A DNA stretch of 64,000 bases from Limnohabitans sp. 2KL-27 (GTDB lineage Bacteria; Pseudomonadota; Gammaproteobacteria; Burkholderiales; Burkholderiaceae_C): contig NZ_CXOP01000002.1 in the NCBI RefSeq assembly GCF_001269345.1, positions 1,612,853 to 1,676,852 of the forward strand, written 5' to 3'. The notes beneath the pieces were generated by a model. The model was not told where the DNA came from. It did not search any database and saw only the letters and a list, made by a program, of their open reading frames with translations. Below are positions 26,565-36,393 of this stretch, in pieces; positions within the stretch are counted from its first letter, which is position 1, and every line of letters starts with the position of its first letter. A program made the position numbers and the translations under genes.

Positions 26565-28883
26565 ATGAATTTTTTTGACATTCGTTCACGCCTTCAACCT
26601 GCCGCATGGATGCTGGCCGCCAGTTTGATGGCTTGCATGCCCGCCTGGGCTGTTGACCCCTTCATCGTGAGAGACATCCGAGTGGAAGGTTTGCAGCGAA
26701 TCGAATCCGGCACCGTATTTGCCTCATTGCCGCTGCGCGTGGGTGATCAATATTCGGACGAAAAAGGCGCAGCCGCCATTCGCGCCTTGTTTGCTTTGGG
26801 CTTGTTCAAGGACGTGCGCCTTGAAACCGAAGGCGATGTGCTGGTGGTGGTGGTGGAAGAGCGGCCTTCGGTGGCCACGGTCGAGTTCATCGGTCTCAAA
26901 GAGTTCGACAAGGATGTATTGCTCAAAGCCTTGAGGGAAGTCGGTCTGGCGGAAGGGCGTCCTTACGACAAAGCCCTGGCCGACAAGGCCGAGCAAGAAC
27001 TCAAGCGACAGTACATCAACCGCAGTTTGTACGGTGCTGAAGTGGTCAGCACGACCACGCCCTTGGACCGCAATCGCGTGAATTTGAGTTTCACCATCAC
27101 CGAAGGCGGCCCGGCAAAGATCAAGCAAATCCAGATTGTGGGCAACAAGGCATTCACCGAGTCTGACCTGCGCGACCAGTTCAATCTGGACACGGGCGGT
27201 TGGATGAGTTGGTACACCAAGTCAGACCGCTATGCACGCAACAAGCTCAACGCCGACCTGGAAGCGCTGCGTTCCTTTTATTTGGCCCGTGGTTTTCTGG
27301 AGTTCCGGATTGACTCCACCCAGGTGGCCATGTCGCCCGACAAGCAGGAAATGGCCATCACGATCAACGTGACCGAGGGGGAGCGCTTTGTCGTTTCGGG
27401 GGTGAAGCTCGAAGGCAACTACCTCGACAAGGACGATGAATTCAAGGCGCTGGTCAAGATTGGTGTGGGCAAGCCCTACAACGCCGAAACCGTTGCCGAG
27501 ACTACCAAGGCCTTCACCGATTATTTTGGTAAGTTTGGGTTTGCCTTTGCCAAAGTCGAAGCCAAGCCGGAAATTGACCGCCAGAACAACCGTGTTCAGT
27601 TTGTGCTGCAGGCCGAGCCTTCACGACGGGCTTACATCAGGCGCATTTTGGTCTCTGGCAACAACCGTACTCGTGACGAAGTGATCCGCCGTGAGTTTCG
27701 CCAGTTCGAAGCGGCGTGGTACGACGGCGACAAAATTCGCCTGTCCCGCGATCGTGTTGACCGCTTGGGCTTTTTCACGGACGTGAACGTGGAAACCGTC
27801 GAAATCCCGGGCACCCCCGACCAAGTCGATTTGATGTTCACCGTGGCCGAAAAGCCAACCGGCAGCATTTCTTTGGGAGCGGGTTTTTCTTCGGCCGAAA
27901 AGGTGACCTTGAGTTTTGGTGTCCGCCAGGAAAACGCGTTCGGTTCGGGCAACTATTTGGCCGTTGAAGTCAACACCAGCAAATACAACCGCAACCTGGT
28001 TCTGAGCACGACGGATCCGTACTTCACGCAAAACGGTATTTCCCGCACGATCGATGTCTTTCAACGCACCACCCGCCCTTATTTGGGCGACATCAATTCC
28101 TACAGCCTGATCAACTCGGGCTTGGGCCTGCGTTTCGGGGTGCCTGTGACCGAGACCGACACGGTTTTTGTGGGTGCCAATGCTGAGCAGACCCAAATCA
28201 AGGCAGGAACAGGCTTGCCCGATCCGTACACGGAGTACGCGGATCAATTTGGCGCCACCAGCACCGCTATCCCGCTGACATTGGGGTGGGCCAGGGATGG
28301 GCGAGACAGCGCCTTGGTTCCGACCAAGGGCACATTCCAGCGCTTCAATGCGGATTTGAGCTTCGCAGGCGACGTGCGTTATTTCCGCAGCAACTACCAA
28401 TACCAGCAGTATTTTCCGCTGAGCAAGAAATACACCTTGGCCTTGAATGCTGATTTGGGGTGGGGCCAAGGCCTGAGCGGTCAGCCATTCCCCATTTTCA
28501 AGAATTTCTTCGTGGGTGGTTTGGGCAGTGTGCGCGGCTTTGAGCAATCGACTTTGGGGCCTTCAAGAGCGACCAGCTCATCGAACTCGGCACTTGTTTA
28601 TTTGGGAGGGCCGAAGAAAATCGTTTTGAATGCCGAATTCATGGTGCCCTTTCCCGGTGCGGGCAACGACAAAACCCTGCGTTTGTTTGGCTTCACAGAC
28701 ATCGGCCGAGCCTTTGGCGACAATGAAAAAATCTCGCTCGGTGATCTGCGTGCCTCTGCCGGTATCGGCCTGAGCTGGATCTCTCCCATGGGCCCTTTGC
28801 GCTTCTCTTATGCGATGCCCATTCGCCAAGAGACAAGCGATAAAATCCAGAAATTCCAATTCCAGATCGGAACCTCTTTCTAA
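26565..28883 (+). CDS. bamA: Outer membrane protein assembly factor BamA
   Basis: A 772-residue outer-membrane insertase. The signal peptide (residues 1-29, ending PAWA) is followed by five POTRA domains (about 30-425; e.g. FIVRDIRVEGLQRIESGTVF) and a 16-strand barrel (about 430-772) with the RGF loop motif VRGFEQSTLGP and the C-terminal beta-signal ending in Phe (FQFQIGTSF). No clear ribosome-binding site precedes the ATG. The stop overlaps the skp start (TAATG). The 204-base gap upstream probably carries its promoter; a TATCAT-like -10 occurs near 26410 but is weak. Confidence 0.97.
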   Translation: MNFFDIRSRLQPAAWMLAASLMACMPAWAVDPFIVRDIRVEGLQRIESGTVFASLPLRVGDQYSDEKGAAAIRALFALGLFKDVRLETEGDVLVVVVEERPSVATVEFIGLKEFDKDVLLKALREVGLAEGRPYDKALADKAEQELKRQYINRSLYGAEVVSTTTPLDRNRVNLSFTITEGGPAKIKQIQIVGNKAFTESDLRDQFNLDTGGWMSWYTKSDRYARNKLNADLEALRSFYLARGFLEFRIDSTQVAMSPDKQEMAITINVTEGERFVVSGVKLEGNYLDKDDEFKALVKIGVGKPYNAETVAETTKAFTDYFGKFGFAFAKVEAKPEIDRQNNRVQFVLQAEPSRRAYIRRILVSGNNRTRDEVIRREFRQFEAAWYDGDKIRLSRDRVDRLGFFTDVNVETVEIPGTPDQVDLMFTVAEKPTGSISLGAGFSSAEKVTLSFGVRQENAFGSGNYLAVEVNTSKYNRNLVLSTTDPYFTQNGISRTIDVFQRTTRPYLGDINSYSLINSGLGLRFGVPVTETDTVFVGANAEQTQIKAGTGLPDPYTEYADQFGATSTAIPLTLGWARDGRDSALVPTKGTFQRFNADLSFAGDVRYFRSNYQYQQYFPLSKKYTLALNADLGWGQGLSGQPFPIFKNFFVGGLGSVRGFEQSTLGPSRATSSSNSALVYLGGPKKIVLNAEFMVPFPGAGNDKTLRLFGFTDIGRAFGDNEKISLGDLRASAGIGLSWISPMGPLRFSYAMPIRQETSDKIQKFQFQIGTSF

Positions 28884-29401
28884 TGAAAACGATTCGCAAG
28901 AACCTTCTCGTCGCACTGCTGGTTGGTGCATCGGCTTTCACCGGCTGGGTGCAGGCGCAGGATTTCAAAATCGGTATCGTCAACACCGACCGAATTTTGC
29001 GTGATTCGAACGTGGCCAAGGCAGCTCAGGCCAAGTTGGAGTCTGAGTTTCTAAAGCGCGAAAAAGACCTCAATGACGCCATCAACTCTTTCAAGGCTGC
29101 GGCTGAAAAGTTCGAGCGCGATGCGCCCACCTTGTCCGAAGCCCAGCGGGTGGCCAAGCAAAAGCAGCTGATCGAGCAGGACCGTGACTTGAAGCGTCGT
29201 CAGCGTGAGTTCCAAGAGGATTTGGGTGCCCGCAAGAACGAAGAAAACCAGATGCTGTTCGAAAAAGCCGGACGTGCTGTCAAGCAAGTGGCCGAGTCCG
29301 AGAAGTACGACCTGGTTTTGCAGGACGCGGCCTACTTCAATCCCAAGCACGACATCACAGAAAAAGTCATCAAGGCCCTCAACGCCTCGGTGGGTAAATA
29401 A
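28883..29401 (+). CDS. skp: Periplasmic chaperone Skp/OmpH family
   Basis: A 172-residue periplasmic chaperone for outer-membrane proteins. It has a signal peptide (about residues 1-25, ending WVQA) and then the OmpH domain beginning DFKIGIVNTDRILRDS, with a long charged coiled-coil arm (about 50-125). Its start overlaps the bamA stop. Works with BamA on nascent porins; the cluster places envelope protein and lipid A synthesis together. Confidence 0.95.
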   Translation: MKTIRKNLLVALLVGASAFTGWVQAQDFKIGIVNTDRILRDSNVAKAAQAKLESEFLKREKDLNDAINSFKAAAEKFERDAPTLSEAQRVAKQKQLIEQDRDLKRRQREFQEDLGARKNEENQMLFEKAGRAVKQVAESEKYDLVLQDAAYFNPKHDITEKVIKALNASVGK

Positions 29402-29425
29402 CAGGCGCGCAGCCTGTTTGAAACC

Positions 29426-30412
29426 GTGTCGCTGTCTCTGGGCGCTATTGTTGAGACCTTGGGAGGGCGACTGTTGGGTCCGTCCGACATGCAAGTGTCG
29501 GGATTGGCGCCTTTGCTCAGTGCGCAGCCCGACCAGATCAGTTTCCTCAGCCAAGCCCGTTACCAAAGCCAACTGGCCAACAGCTTGGCAGGCTGCGTGA
29601 TTGTGAGCCCGGCGTTAGAGGCCCAGGTGATCCAGCGCCCTGCGGCCATCGTGACCGATGACCCTTATGTGTACTTCGCCCGCTTGACCCGTTTGTGGAA
29701 GCGAGCGCTGCCCCAGCCTTCAGGACCCAGGATCCACCCGAGTGCGGTGATCGATCCCGAGGCCCATATCGCCGAGGATGCTGTGATTGGCCCTTTGTGC
29801 GTGGTTGAGCGCGGTGCCGTGGTGGGCCCCGGTACATGGCTGAAGTCCCGAGTCACAGTGGGTGAAGACTGCAAAATCGGGGCGCGCTGCCTGGTGCACT
29901 CGGGCGTGGTCATTGGCGCAGACGGTTTTGGGTTTGCCCCCCACCAGGGCCAGTGGGAAAAAATAGAGCAACTCGGTGCTGTGCGCATTGGCAACGATGT
30001 GGAAATCGGGGCCAACACCTGCATTGACCGAGGGGCCTTGGAGGACACGGTCATTGAAGAAGGCGTCAAACTCGACAACCTGATTCAGATTGGCCACAAC
30101 GTGCACGTTGGCAAGCACACGGCCATGGCCGGGTGCGTTGGCGTGGCTGGCAGTGCCAAGATTGGTGCTCACTGCACTGTGGGCGGCGGCGCCGTGGTGC
30201 TGGGGCATCTGAGCCTGGCCGACCATGTGCACATTTCTGCGGCGTCGGTGGTCACGCGTTCCATCTCGCAACCCGGCCACTACACCGGGATGTTTCCGCT
30301 GGACAGCAATGCCAATTGGGAAAAAAACGCCGCCAGCCTCAAACAATTGTCCCGCTTGCGCGATCGCATCAAAGCCCTCGAGGCGGACATTCAAAACGAC
30401 AAGGAAAATTGA
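29426..30412 (+). CDS. lpxD: UDP-3-O-(3-hydroxyacyl)glucosamine N-acyltransferase
   Basis: A 328-residue LpxD, which adds the second primary acyl chain (N-2) of lipid A from acyl-ACP. The N-terminal uridine-binding domain is followed by a left-handed beta-helix of hexapeptide repeats ([20 protein letters not shown] and on). The catalytic His lies in [16 protein letters not shown]-terminal helix ends the protein. It starts at GTG with a poor ribosome site. In this organism its natural substrate may be a 3-amino-sugar derivative if gnnA/gnnB work as predicted. Confidence 0.96.
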   Translation: MSLSLGAIVETLGGRLLGPSDMQVSGLAPLLSAQPDQISFLSQARYQSQLANSLAGCVIVSPALEAQVIQRPAAIVTDDPYVYFARLTRLWKRALPQPSGPRIHPSAVIDPEAHIAEDAVIGPLCVVERGAVVGPGTWLKSRVTVGEDCKIGARCLVHSGVVIGADGFGFAPHQGQWEKIEQLGAVRIGNDVEIGANTCIDRGALEDTVIEEGVKLDNLIQIGHNVHVGKHTAMAGCVGVAGSAKIGAHCTVGGGAVVLGHLSLADHVHISAASVVTRSISQPGHYTGMFPLDSNANWEKNAASLKQLSRLRDRIKALEADIQNDKEN

Positions 30413-30414
30413 CC

Positions 30415-30855
30415 ATGATGGACATTCACAAAATTCTCAAGCAGCTGCCGCACCGCTACCCGTTTTTGCTGGTGGACCGTGTGCTGGAGCTCGAAAAAGG
30501 CGTGCGCATCAAGGCTTTGAAGAACGTCACAATCAATGAGCCATTTTTCACAGGCCATTTCCCTCACCGTCCGGTCATGCCTGGCGTGCTGATGCTGGAG
30601 GCCTTGGCCCAAGCGGCCGCGTTGTTGTCTTTTGATACCTTGGACGCCGCGCCCGATGACAACACGGTCTATTATTTTGCGGGCATTGACGGCGCGCGTT
30701 TCAAGCGTCCGGTCGAGCCTGGCGATCAATTGACGCTGGATGTGCAGCTGGACCGCATGAAGGCTGGAATTTTCAAGTTCAAGGCCCAGGCCAAGGTGGG
30801 TGACGAGCTGGCCTGCGAAGCTGAATTGATGTGCACCATGCGCAAAATTGCCTGA
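30415..30855 (+). CDS. fabZ: 3-hydroxyacyl-[acyl-carrier-protein] dehydratase FabZ
   Basis: A 146-residue hotdog-fold dehydratase of fatty-acid synthesis, competing with LpxA/LpxD for 3-hydroxyacyl-ACP. Catalytic His48 is in [16 protein letters not shown] and Glu62 in MLEALAQ. Two consecutive ATGs are possible; AAGGA is better spaced for the first. It sits between lpxD and lpxA, the standard order. Confidence 0.96.
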   Translation: MMDIHKILKQLPHRYPFLLVDRVLELEKGVRIKALKNVTINEPFFTGHFPHRPVMPGVLMLEALAQAAALLSFDTLDAAPDDNTVYYFAGIDGARFKRPVEPGDQLTLDVQLDRMKAGIFKFKAQAKVGDELACEAELMCTMRKIA

Positions 30856-30861
30856 GGACCT

Positions 30862-31677
30862 ATGGCGACTATCCATTCCACCGCTTTGGTCGATCCGGCC
30901 GCCCAGCTGGACGCCTCCGTGACCGTTGGTCCTTACACCCTCATTGGCCCGAATGTGGTCATCGGTGCTGGCTCCACGGTGGGCTCGCATTGCACGATCG
31001 AGGGCCATACCACCATCGGACAGAACAACCACATCCACAGCTACACCTCCTTGGGCGCTGCGCCGCAGGACAAAAAATACGCGGGTGAACCCACCCGTTT
31101 GGTGATCGGCGACGGCAACACCATTCGGGAGTTTTGCACTTTCAATGCCGGCACCGTCAACGGCGGTGGCGTGACCCGGGTGGGTGATGACAACCTGTTC
31201 ATGGCGTATGTCCATTTGGCGCACGATTGCCACATTGGCAGCCACACCATTTTTGCCAACAACTCGCAATTGGCGGGTCACGTGGTGGTGGGCGACTGGG
31301 TCATCCTCGGCGGCTTCACTGTGGTGCGCCAGTTTTTGCGGCTGGGGGCGCACAGCTTCACGGCCATGTGCACTTTGCTGTTTGCCGACCTCCCGCCCTA
31401 TGTGACATGTCAGGGCCAGCCCGCTTCAGCCCGCACCGTGAACGCCGAAGGTTTGCGTCGCCGCGGTTATTCGCCGACCCAAATCGCTGCCGTGCGGGCC
31501 ATGCACAAAGCCCTTTACCGCGAAAACCTCACTCTGGAAGCCTCCAAAGAACGCATCTTGCAAATCGCCAAGGATAAACCGGAGGTTCAGGCCGACGTCG
31601 ACATGATGCTGGACTTTTTGGCGGGCGTTTCGCCCAAAGTGGGCATTGTGCGTTCGCGTCGTCGGTCGGTCGATTGA
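30862..31677 (+). CDS. lpxA: UDP-N-acetylglucosamine (or 3-amino analogue) acyltransferase LpxA
   Basis: A 271-residue LpxA, the first acyltransferase of lipid A synthesis. It is a left-handed beta-helix (IGPNVVIGAGSTVGSHCTIEG and on) with a C-terminal helical domain (VNAEGLRRRGYSPTQIAAVR). By motif alignment with E. coli LpxA: the catalytic His125 is H121, His122 is H118 and His144 is H140 (all kept); His99 is replaced by N95 and His160 by R156; the chain-length residue Gly173 is M169, as in the C10-specific Pseudomonas aeruginosa enzyme. GAGG precedes the ATG. gnnA and gnnB follow, so the acceptor may be UDP-GlcNAc3N, giving an amide at position 3. Confidence 0.95.
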   Translation: MATIHSTALVDPAAQLDASVTVGPYTLIGPNVVIGAGSTVGSHCTIEGHTTIGQNNHIHSYTSLGAAPQDKKYAGEPTRLVIGDGNTIREFCTFNAGTVNGGGVTRVGDDNLFMAYVHLAHDCHIGSHTIFANNSQLAGHVVVGDWVILGGFTVVRQFLRLGAHSFTAMCTLLFADLPPYVTCQGQPASARTVNAEGLRRRGYSPTQIAAVRAMHKALYRENLTLEASKERILQIAKDKPEVQADVDMMLDFLAGVSPKVGIVRSRRRSVD

Positions 31678-31727
31678 ACAACCCAAGGGTCAGGACTTTC
31701 CTGGCCCGAGCATGAAAGGAGGGCCAT

Positions 31728-32669
31728 GTGGCCCTGTTGCGTTGCGCCGTCATTGGCGTTGGTTATCTGGGCAAGTTTCATGCTCAAAAGTACGCCAAAA
31801 TTCCCGAGTGTCAGCTCGTCGCGGTGGTAGACAGTCGGCAGGATCAGGCCGAGCTTGTCGCCGGCTCCTTGGGCTGTGCGGCGCTGACAGACTACAAGTC
31901 CTTGATCGGTCAGGTCGACGCGGTCTCCATCGTGGTGCCCACCCAAGGTCATTACGAAGTGTGTGCCGAGTTTCTGCGGGCCGGTGTGCATGTTTTGGTT
32001 GAAAAGCCCATGACCACCACCCTGGAGCAGGCCGATGCACTGATCCGCCTGGCGAAAGAAAACCAATGCGTGTTGGCGGTGGGGCATCTGGAGCGATTCA
32101 ATCCGGCCGCCCTGGCGCTGGAGCCCTTGTTGTCCAACCCTCGATTCATTGACAGCTCGCGCTTGGCTCCGTTCAAGCCACGCGCCACCGATGTGAGTGT
32201 GCTGTTGGATTTGATGATCCACGATGTGGATTTGATCCTGTCGCTGGTCGACAGCGAGCTGGAAAGTGTGGAATGTTCTGGGGCGCGGGTGTTGACATCC
32301 GACATCGACATTGCCAATGCACGGATTCGCTTTGCCAACGGTTGCGTGGCCAATGTGACCGCCAGTCGCGTGAGCGCCAAGAGCGAGCGCAAAATGCGTG
32401 TCTTCCAACATCAGGCTTGCCATTCCTTGGACTTCCAGGCCCGGACCTTGACGACCTACCGCGGTGCCACCACGCCTCTGTCCGATCCCGAACAGGCCAT
32501 TGAGCGGCACGAGCAGTCGTTTGGCGAGGCCGATCCTTTGTTTTCCGAAATCCTCGACTTTGTCGAGAGCATTCGGCAAGGCCGCCCACCCAAGGTGAGC
32601 GGTGAAGCTGGTCGCCGTGCGTTGGAGGCTGTTCAGCGCATCACCGAAGCCACCCGACTGATTTCCTGA
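31728..32669 (+). CDS. gnnA: Gfo/Idh/MocA-family dehydrogenase, probable UDP-GlcNAc 3-dehydrogenase GnnA
   Basis: A 313-residue NAD-dependent dehydrogenase. Rossmann motif CAVIGVGYLGKFHAQKY (residues 6-22), the family EKP motif at 92-94 (VEKPMTTT), and a substrate-domain Asp/His pair in LLDLMIHDVDLI (D161, H165). Starts at GTG 31728 with AAAGGAGGG optimally spaced. In Acidithiobacillus ferrooxidans, GnnA oxidises the 3-OH of UDP-GlcNAc, and gnnA-gnnB also lie between lpxA and lpxB; that shared position is the main reason for the name. A UDP-GlcNAcA 3-dehydrogenase (WbpB-like) role is an alternative but would be expected among O-antigen genes. Base use resembles its neighbours. Confidence 0.82.
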   Translation: MALLRCAVIGVGYLGKFHAQKYAKIPECQLVAVVDSRQDQAELVAGSLGCAALTDYKSLIGQVDAVSIVVPTQGHYEVCAEFLRAGVHVLVEKPMTTTLEQADALIRLAKENQCVLAVGHLERFNPAALALEPLLSNPRFIDSSRLAPFKPRATDVSVLLDLMIHDVDLILSLVDSELESVECSGARVLTSDIDIANARIRFANGCVANVTASRVSAKSERKMRVFQHQACHSLDFQARTLTTYRGATTPLSDPEQAIERHEQSFGEADPLFSEILDFVESIRQGRPPKVSGEAGRRALEAVQRITEATRLIS

Positions 32670-32695
32670 TTTTCCGAACATTTGAAAGGACCGCC

Positions 32696-33796
32696 ATGCC
32701 CATCCCTATGGTCGATCTGGTCGCTCAGTACCGCGATCTCCAGCCTCAGTTGGAACCTGCATTTTTGAAAGCCTTAACGGCTGCGCAGTTCATTTTGGGC
32801 CCCAACGTTCAAGCTTTTGAAAAAGAGGCGGCGGACTACCTGGGTGTCGCCCACGCCATCACTTGTGCCAACGGCACCGATGCATTGCACTTGGCCTTGT
32901 TGGCTGCGGGCATTGGGCCTGGCGACGAAGTGATCACCACGCCTTTCACATTCATCGCCACCGCAGAGGCCATTGCATATGTGGGGGCCAAAGCCGTATT
33001 TGTGGACATCGATCCCTGCACCTTCAACATCGACGTGGCGCAGGCCCAGCGCGCCATCACCGCCAAGACCAAGGCCTTGTTGCCGGTGCATTTGTTTGGA
33101 CAGCCCGCCAATTTGGCGCCTTTGATGGCCTTGGCCAAAGAACACCAGCTTCAATTGGTGGAAGACTGCGCACAATCTTTTGGTGCCGACATCGGTGGCA
33201 TCCAGACTGGCGCAATGGGTGATGTGGCAGCTTTCAGCTTTTTCCCCAGTAAAAATTTAGGCTGCTTTGGTGACGGCGGTATGGTCACAACGCAGTCGGA
33301 CGACATGGCGGAAACTCTGCGCATGCTTCGCAACCACGGCAGCAAGGTGCGCTATTACCACGACATCGTGGGTTACAACAGCCGACTTGATGAACTGCAG
33401 GCCGTGGTGCTGCGGGCCAAGCTGCCGTTGATTGACCATTACAACCAAGAGCGTCGCCGCGTTGCCCACCGGTACAACGCTGGCTTGTGTTTGCTGAACT
33501 TGCAAACGCCCTGCGAAGATGGCGTGGGCTTGCATGTGTTCCACCAGTACACCGTGTTGACCGATGACCGTGCGGCCATTCAACAGGCTTTGACTGAGCA
33601 CAAAATCGCCAGCGCTGTTTATTACCCCGTGCCTTTGCACCAGCAAAAGGTGTTTGCCGGTATTTCTGCGGGGACCCATTTCCCAGTCACCGAGTCGGTG
33701 GCGCAGCGCTGCTTGTCGCTCCCGATCTATCCTGAGCTGAGCAACGAAGCCATCGACGAGGTGTGCGGCGTGATTCGCCAGGCTTTGAAGGCGTGA
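32696..33796 (+). CDS. gnnB: DegT/DnrJ/EryC1-family aminotransferase, probable GnnB
   Basis: A 366-residue PLP-dependent sugar aminotransferase. The PLP lysine is K186 in FFPSKNLGCFGDGGM, the cofactor-stacking Asp is D157 in LVEDCAQSFGA, and the opening IPMVDLVAQYRDLQ is typical of the family. Predicted to transfer an amino group from glutamate to UDP-3-keto-GlcNAc made by GnnA, forming UDP-GlcNAc3N for LpxA. AAAGGA lies upstream of the ATG. The stop overlaps the lpxB start (TGATG), coupling it to lipid A synthesis. WbpE/QdtB-type enzymes have the same fold, so the assignment rests on context. Confidence 0.82.
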   Translation: MPIPMVDLVAQYRDLQPQLEPAFLKALTAAQFILGPNVQAFEKEAADYLGVAHAITCANGTDALHLALLAAGIGPGDEVITTPFTFIATAEAIAYVGAKAVFVDIDPCTFNIDVAQAQRAITAKTKALLPVHLFGQPANLAPLMALAKEHQLQLVEDCAQSFGADIGGIQTGAMGDVAAFSFFPSKNLGCFGDGGMVTTQSDDMAETLRMLRNHGSKVRYYHDIVGYNSRLDELQAVVLRAKLPLIDHYNQERRRVAHRYNAGLCLLNLQTPCEDGVGLHVFHQYTVLTDDRAAIQQALTEHKIASAVYYPVPLHQQKVFAGISAGTHFPVTESVAQRCLSLPIYPELSNEAIDEVCGVIRQALKA

Positions 33797-34968
33797 TGCC
33801 AGACGCACGGCCTACAGCGACCCTGGTCACACCAGACTTGCGTGTGAGCATGGTGGCGGCCGAGCGTTCGGGCGACATGCTCGCGGCCTTGTTGTTGCAA
33901 GGCATGCAAAAAACCTGGCCTCTGTTGCGAGCTTCAGGCATTGGCGGGCCGCAGATGGATGCGACCGGTTTTGTGTCGCGCTGGTCATGTGACGAGCTGT
34001 CGGTGCGCGGTTTGGTGGAAGCACTTTGGCGTTACCGCCACATCAATGGTATCCGGCAGGCCTTGATCCAAAATTTGCTGTCCTCTCCCCCTGATCTGTT
34101 TGTGGGTGTGGATGCTTCCGATTTCAACTTGCCCGTGGAGCGCTTGCTGCGGCAAAAAGGCGTGCCCACTGTTCAGTTGGTGTGTCCCTCGATTTGGGCT
34201 TGGCGTCCGGAGCGTGTCCAAAAAATCCGTGACAGCGTGGACCATGTCCTGTGCATTTACCCTTTCGAGCCGGAATTGTTGGCCCAACATGGTATTGACG
34301 GCACGTTTGTCGGTCACCCGGTGGCCGATGTGATTGCAATGGAGCCCGACCGTTTGCATGCGCGTCAAACCTTGGGCTTGCCTGCAGAGGGCACCGTCGT
34401 GGCCTTGCTGCCGGGCAGTCGACCTTCAGAGGTGAAGGGTTTGGCCTTGCCCTTTTTGGAGGCGGCCCGGCTCATGCACACACAAAGACCCGATTTGCAG
34501 TTTGTGCTGCCGACCCACGGCCCATTGAAGGACCTGGTCGAGGCGGCCATCGCCCAGGCCGGCATGCAGGCGCATGTCCACTTGGTGATGGGCCGTTCGC
34601 ACGACGTGCAGGCGGCTTGTGATGTGGCTTTGGTGGCCAGTGGCACGGCCACGCTGGAGACCGCTTTGCACAAACGCCCCATGGTCATCGCCTACAAAAT
34701 GCAATGGCTTTCCTGGCAAATTGCCAACCGCCAGCGCTTGTTGCCTTGGGTGGGATTGCCCAATATTTTGTGCAACGAAGGCTTGGTGCCCGAGTTCTTG
34801 CAGGAGCAGGTGCAGCCCCAAGCATTGGCCCAAGCTGTTTTGCGTTGGCTGGACGATCCAGCAGCGGTGGCGAAAATCCAGCAGCGATTTAACGACCTGC
34901 ACCTTCAACTGCGTTTGGACATGCCGACGCTGGCCAGCCATGCGATCCAAAAAGTCCTTGCTGCTTGA
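33796..34968 (+). CDS. lpxB: Lipid-A-disaccharide synthase
   Basis: A 390-residue GT19 glycosyltransferase that joins UDP-2,3-diacyl-GlcN (or its diamino analogue) to lipid X, forming the lipid A disaccharide at the inner membrane. Motifs: [55 protein letters not shown] and [10 protein letters not shown]. The start overlaps the gnnB stop. The 3' end overlaps the rnhB start by 29 bases. Confidence 0.96.
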   Translation: MPDARPTATLVTPDLRVSMVAAERSGDMLAALLLQGMQKTWPLLRASGIGGPQMDATGFVSRWSCDELSVRGLVEALWRYRHINGIRQALIQNLLSSPPDLFVGVDASDFNLPVERLLRQKGVPTVQLVCPSIWAWRPERVQKIRDSVDHVLCIYPFEPELLAQHGIDGTFVGHPVADVIAMEPDRLHARQTLGLPAEGTVVALLPGSRPSEVKGLALPFLEAARLMHTQRPDLQFVLPTHGPLKDLVEAAIAQAGMQAHVHLVMGRSHDVQAACDVALVASGTATLETALHKRPMVIAYKMQWLSWQIANRQRLLPWVGLPNILCNEGLVPEFLQEQVQPQALAQAVLRWLDDPAAVAKIQQRFNDLHLQLRLDMPTLASHAIQKVLAA

Positions 34969-35557
34969 GCAAACAACCTTGAACTGGGAGACCCATGGCC
35001 TGGTGGCCGGGGTGGACGAGGCCGGGCGCGGACCCTTGGCGGGCCCCGTGGTGGCCGCCGCTGTGATCTTGGACGATTTGAACCCCATTCGCGGGTTGAA
35101 CGATTCCAAAAAACTCACGGCCAAGCGCCGCGAGGCCTTGTTTGACGAGATCCGGGCGCGAGCCCTGTGTTTTGCGATTGCGGAGGCGAGCGTGCAGGAA
35201 ATTGACCAAATCAACATCCTGCAAGCCACACTGCTGGCCATGAAACGGGCGGTAGAGGCTTTGCGTTTGCCGCCCAAGTTGGTCAGGGTCGATGGCAACC
35301 GCTTGCCCACCTTGTCCATTCGTGCCGAAGCCATCGTTCAAGGCGATGCTTTGGTGCCTGCCATCTCGGCGGCTTCCATTTTGGCCAAGGTACACCGTGA
35401 CCGCTTGTGCGACGCGATGCACGAGCGGTACCCTTTGTACGGTTTTGACCAGCATAAGGGCTATGGCACAGCGCAGCATTTGGCCGCATTGCGAGCGCAT
35501 GGCCCGGCCGCCTGTCACCGCATGACATTTGCCCCGGTGGCCAGGAGTGTGCGATGA
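34940..35557 (+). CDS. rnhB: Ribonuclease HII
   Basis: A 205-residue RNase HII that removes ribonucleotides and RNA primers from DNA. Metal ligands are in [20 protein letters not shown] (Asp26-Glu27) and in the later RVDGN and HRDRLCD segments; [12 protein letters not shown] and [11 protein letters not shown] are conserved. ATG at 34940 lies inside the lpxB 3' end; TTG starts just downstream are alternatives. Its stop overlaps the next gene's ATG. Confidence 0.94.
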   Translation: MRSKKSLLLEQTTLNWETHGLVAGVDEAGRGPLAGPVVAAAVILDDLNPIRGLNDSKKLTAKRREALFDEIRARALCFAIAEASVQEIDQINILQATLLAMKRAVEALRLPPKLVRVDGNRLPTLSIRAEAIVQGDALVPAISAASILAKVHRDRLCDAMHERYPLYGFDQHKGYGTAQHLAALRAHGPAACHRMTFAPVARSVR

Positions 35558-36327
35558 AATCGATCAGCTCGCGGGACAATCCGCAGCTCAAAATTTGGCG
35601 GCGTTTGGCTCAGGACAGCACGGCTTACCGCAAGTCGGGGCAGTTCTGGTTGGAAGGCGATCACCTGTGCCGAGCTGCCTTGGAGCGTGGTGTGCATCCG
35701 CTGCAGGTGGTATTGAGCGAGTCATTTCAAGCCGAGCAGGGTGGCCAATGGCTGGGGCTGACCGATCAGGTGTTTGTGGTGCCCGATGCCTTGTTTGCCA
35801 GCCTCAGTGGCTTGGAGTCTCCGGCCCGCATGGGTTTTGTGGTGCCGTGGCAGGCTGCCCATCAGGTGCTGCCCGATGCGGCCACCGTGGTGCTGGACCG
35901 TTTGCAGGACGCGGGCAATGTCGGTGCCATCTTGCGCTGTGCGTCGGCTTTCGGTTACCGCCAGGTGCTGGCCATCAAGGGCACAGCAGCCTTGTGGTCA
36001 CCGAAGGTGCTGCGAGCGGGCATGGGGGCGCATTGGGGTCTGCACCTGGTCGAAGCGCTCAGCGAGGCCGATGTGGCTGCTTTGCAGGTGCCCTTGCTCA
36101 CCACCAGCTCCCACGAGGGGCCTTTTTTGCATGCCTTGTTGCAAGCGCGGGAGTTGCCCCAAATTTGTGCATGGGTCTTCGGGCACGAAGGGCAGGGGGT
36201 TAGCCCTGGCTTGATGGCCATGGCTCAGTATCCGGTTCGCATTGCCCAGCCTGGCGGTGAAGAATCCCTCAATGTGGCCACGGCAGCGGCCATTTGCCTG
36301 CACGCCAGCGCCACCGCAGGACCTTGA
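35554..36327 (+). CDS. TrmH/SpoU-family RNA 2'-O-methyltransferase
   Basis: A 257-residue SPOUT methyltransferase. The three SpoU motifs are visible: [34 protein letters not shown] and [17 protein letters not shown]. The N-terminal substrate-binding domain begins [19 protein letters not shown]. It uses S-adenosylmethionine to 2'-O-methylate rRNA or tRNA; which RNA is not evident (RlmB- or TsnR-like). The ATG overlaps the rnhB stop, so it ends the long envelope block transcript. Confidence 0.88.
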   Translation: MKSISSRDNPQLKIWRRLAQDSTAYRKSGQFWLEGDHLCRAALERGVHPLQVVLSESFQAEQGGQWLGLTDQVFVVPDALFASLSGLESPARMGFVVPWQAAHQVLPDAATVVLDRLQDAGNVGAILRCASAFGYRQVLAIKGTAALWSPKVLRAGMGAHWGLHLVEALSEADVAALQVPLLTTSSHEGPFLHALLQARELPQICAWVFGHEGQGVSPGLMAMAQYPVRIAQPGGEESLNVATAAAICLHASATAGP

Positions 36328-36393
36328 ACCCATGGGCGCTCAGGGTCAGGGTCAGCGCGCGTGATTTGTCAGGGTTTACTAGCGGTCCTCAGC

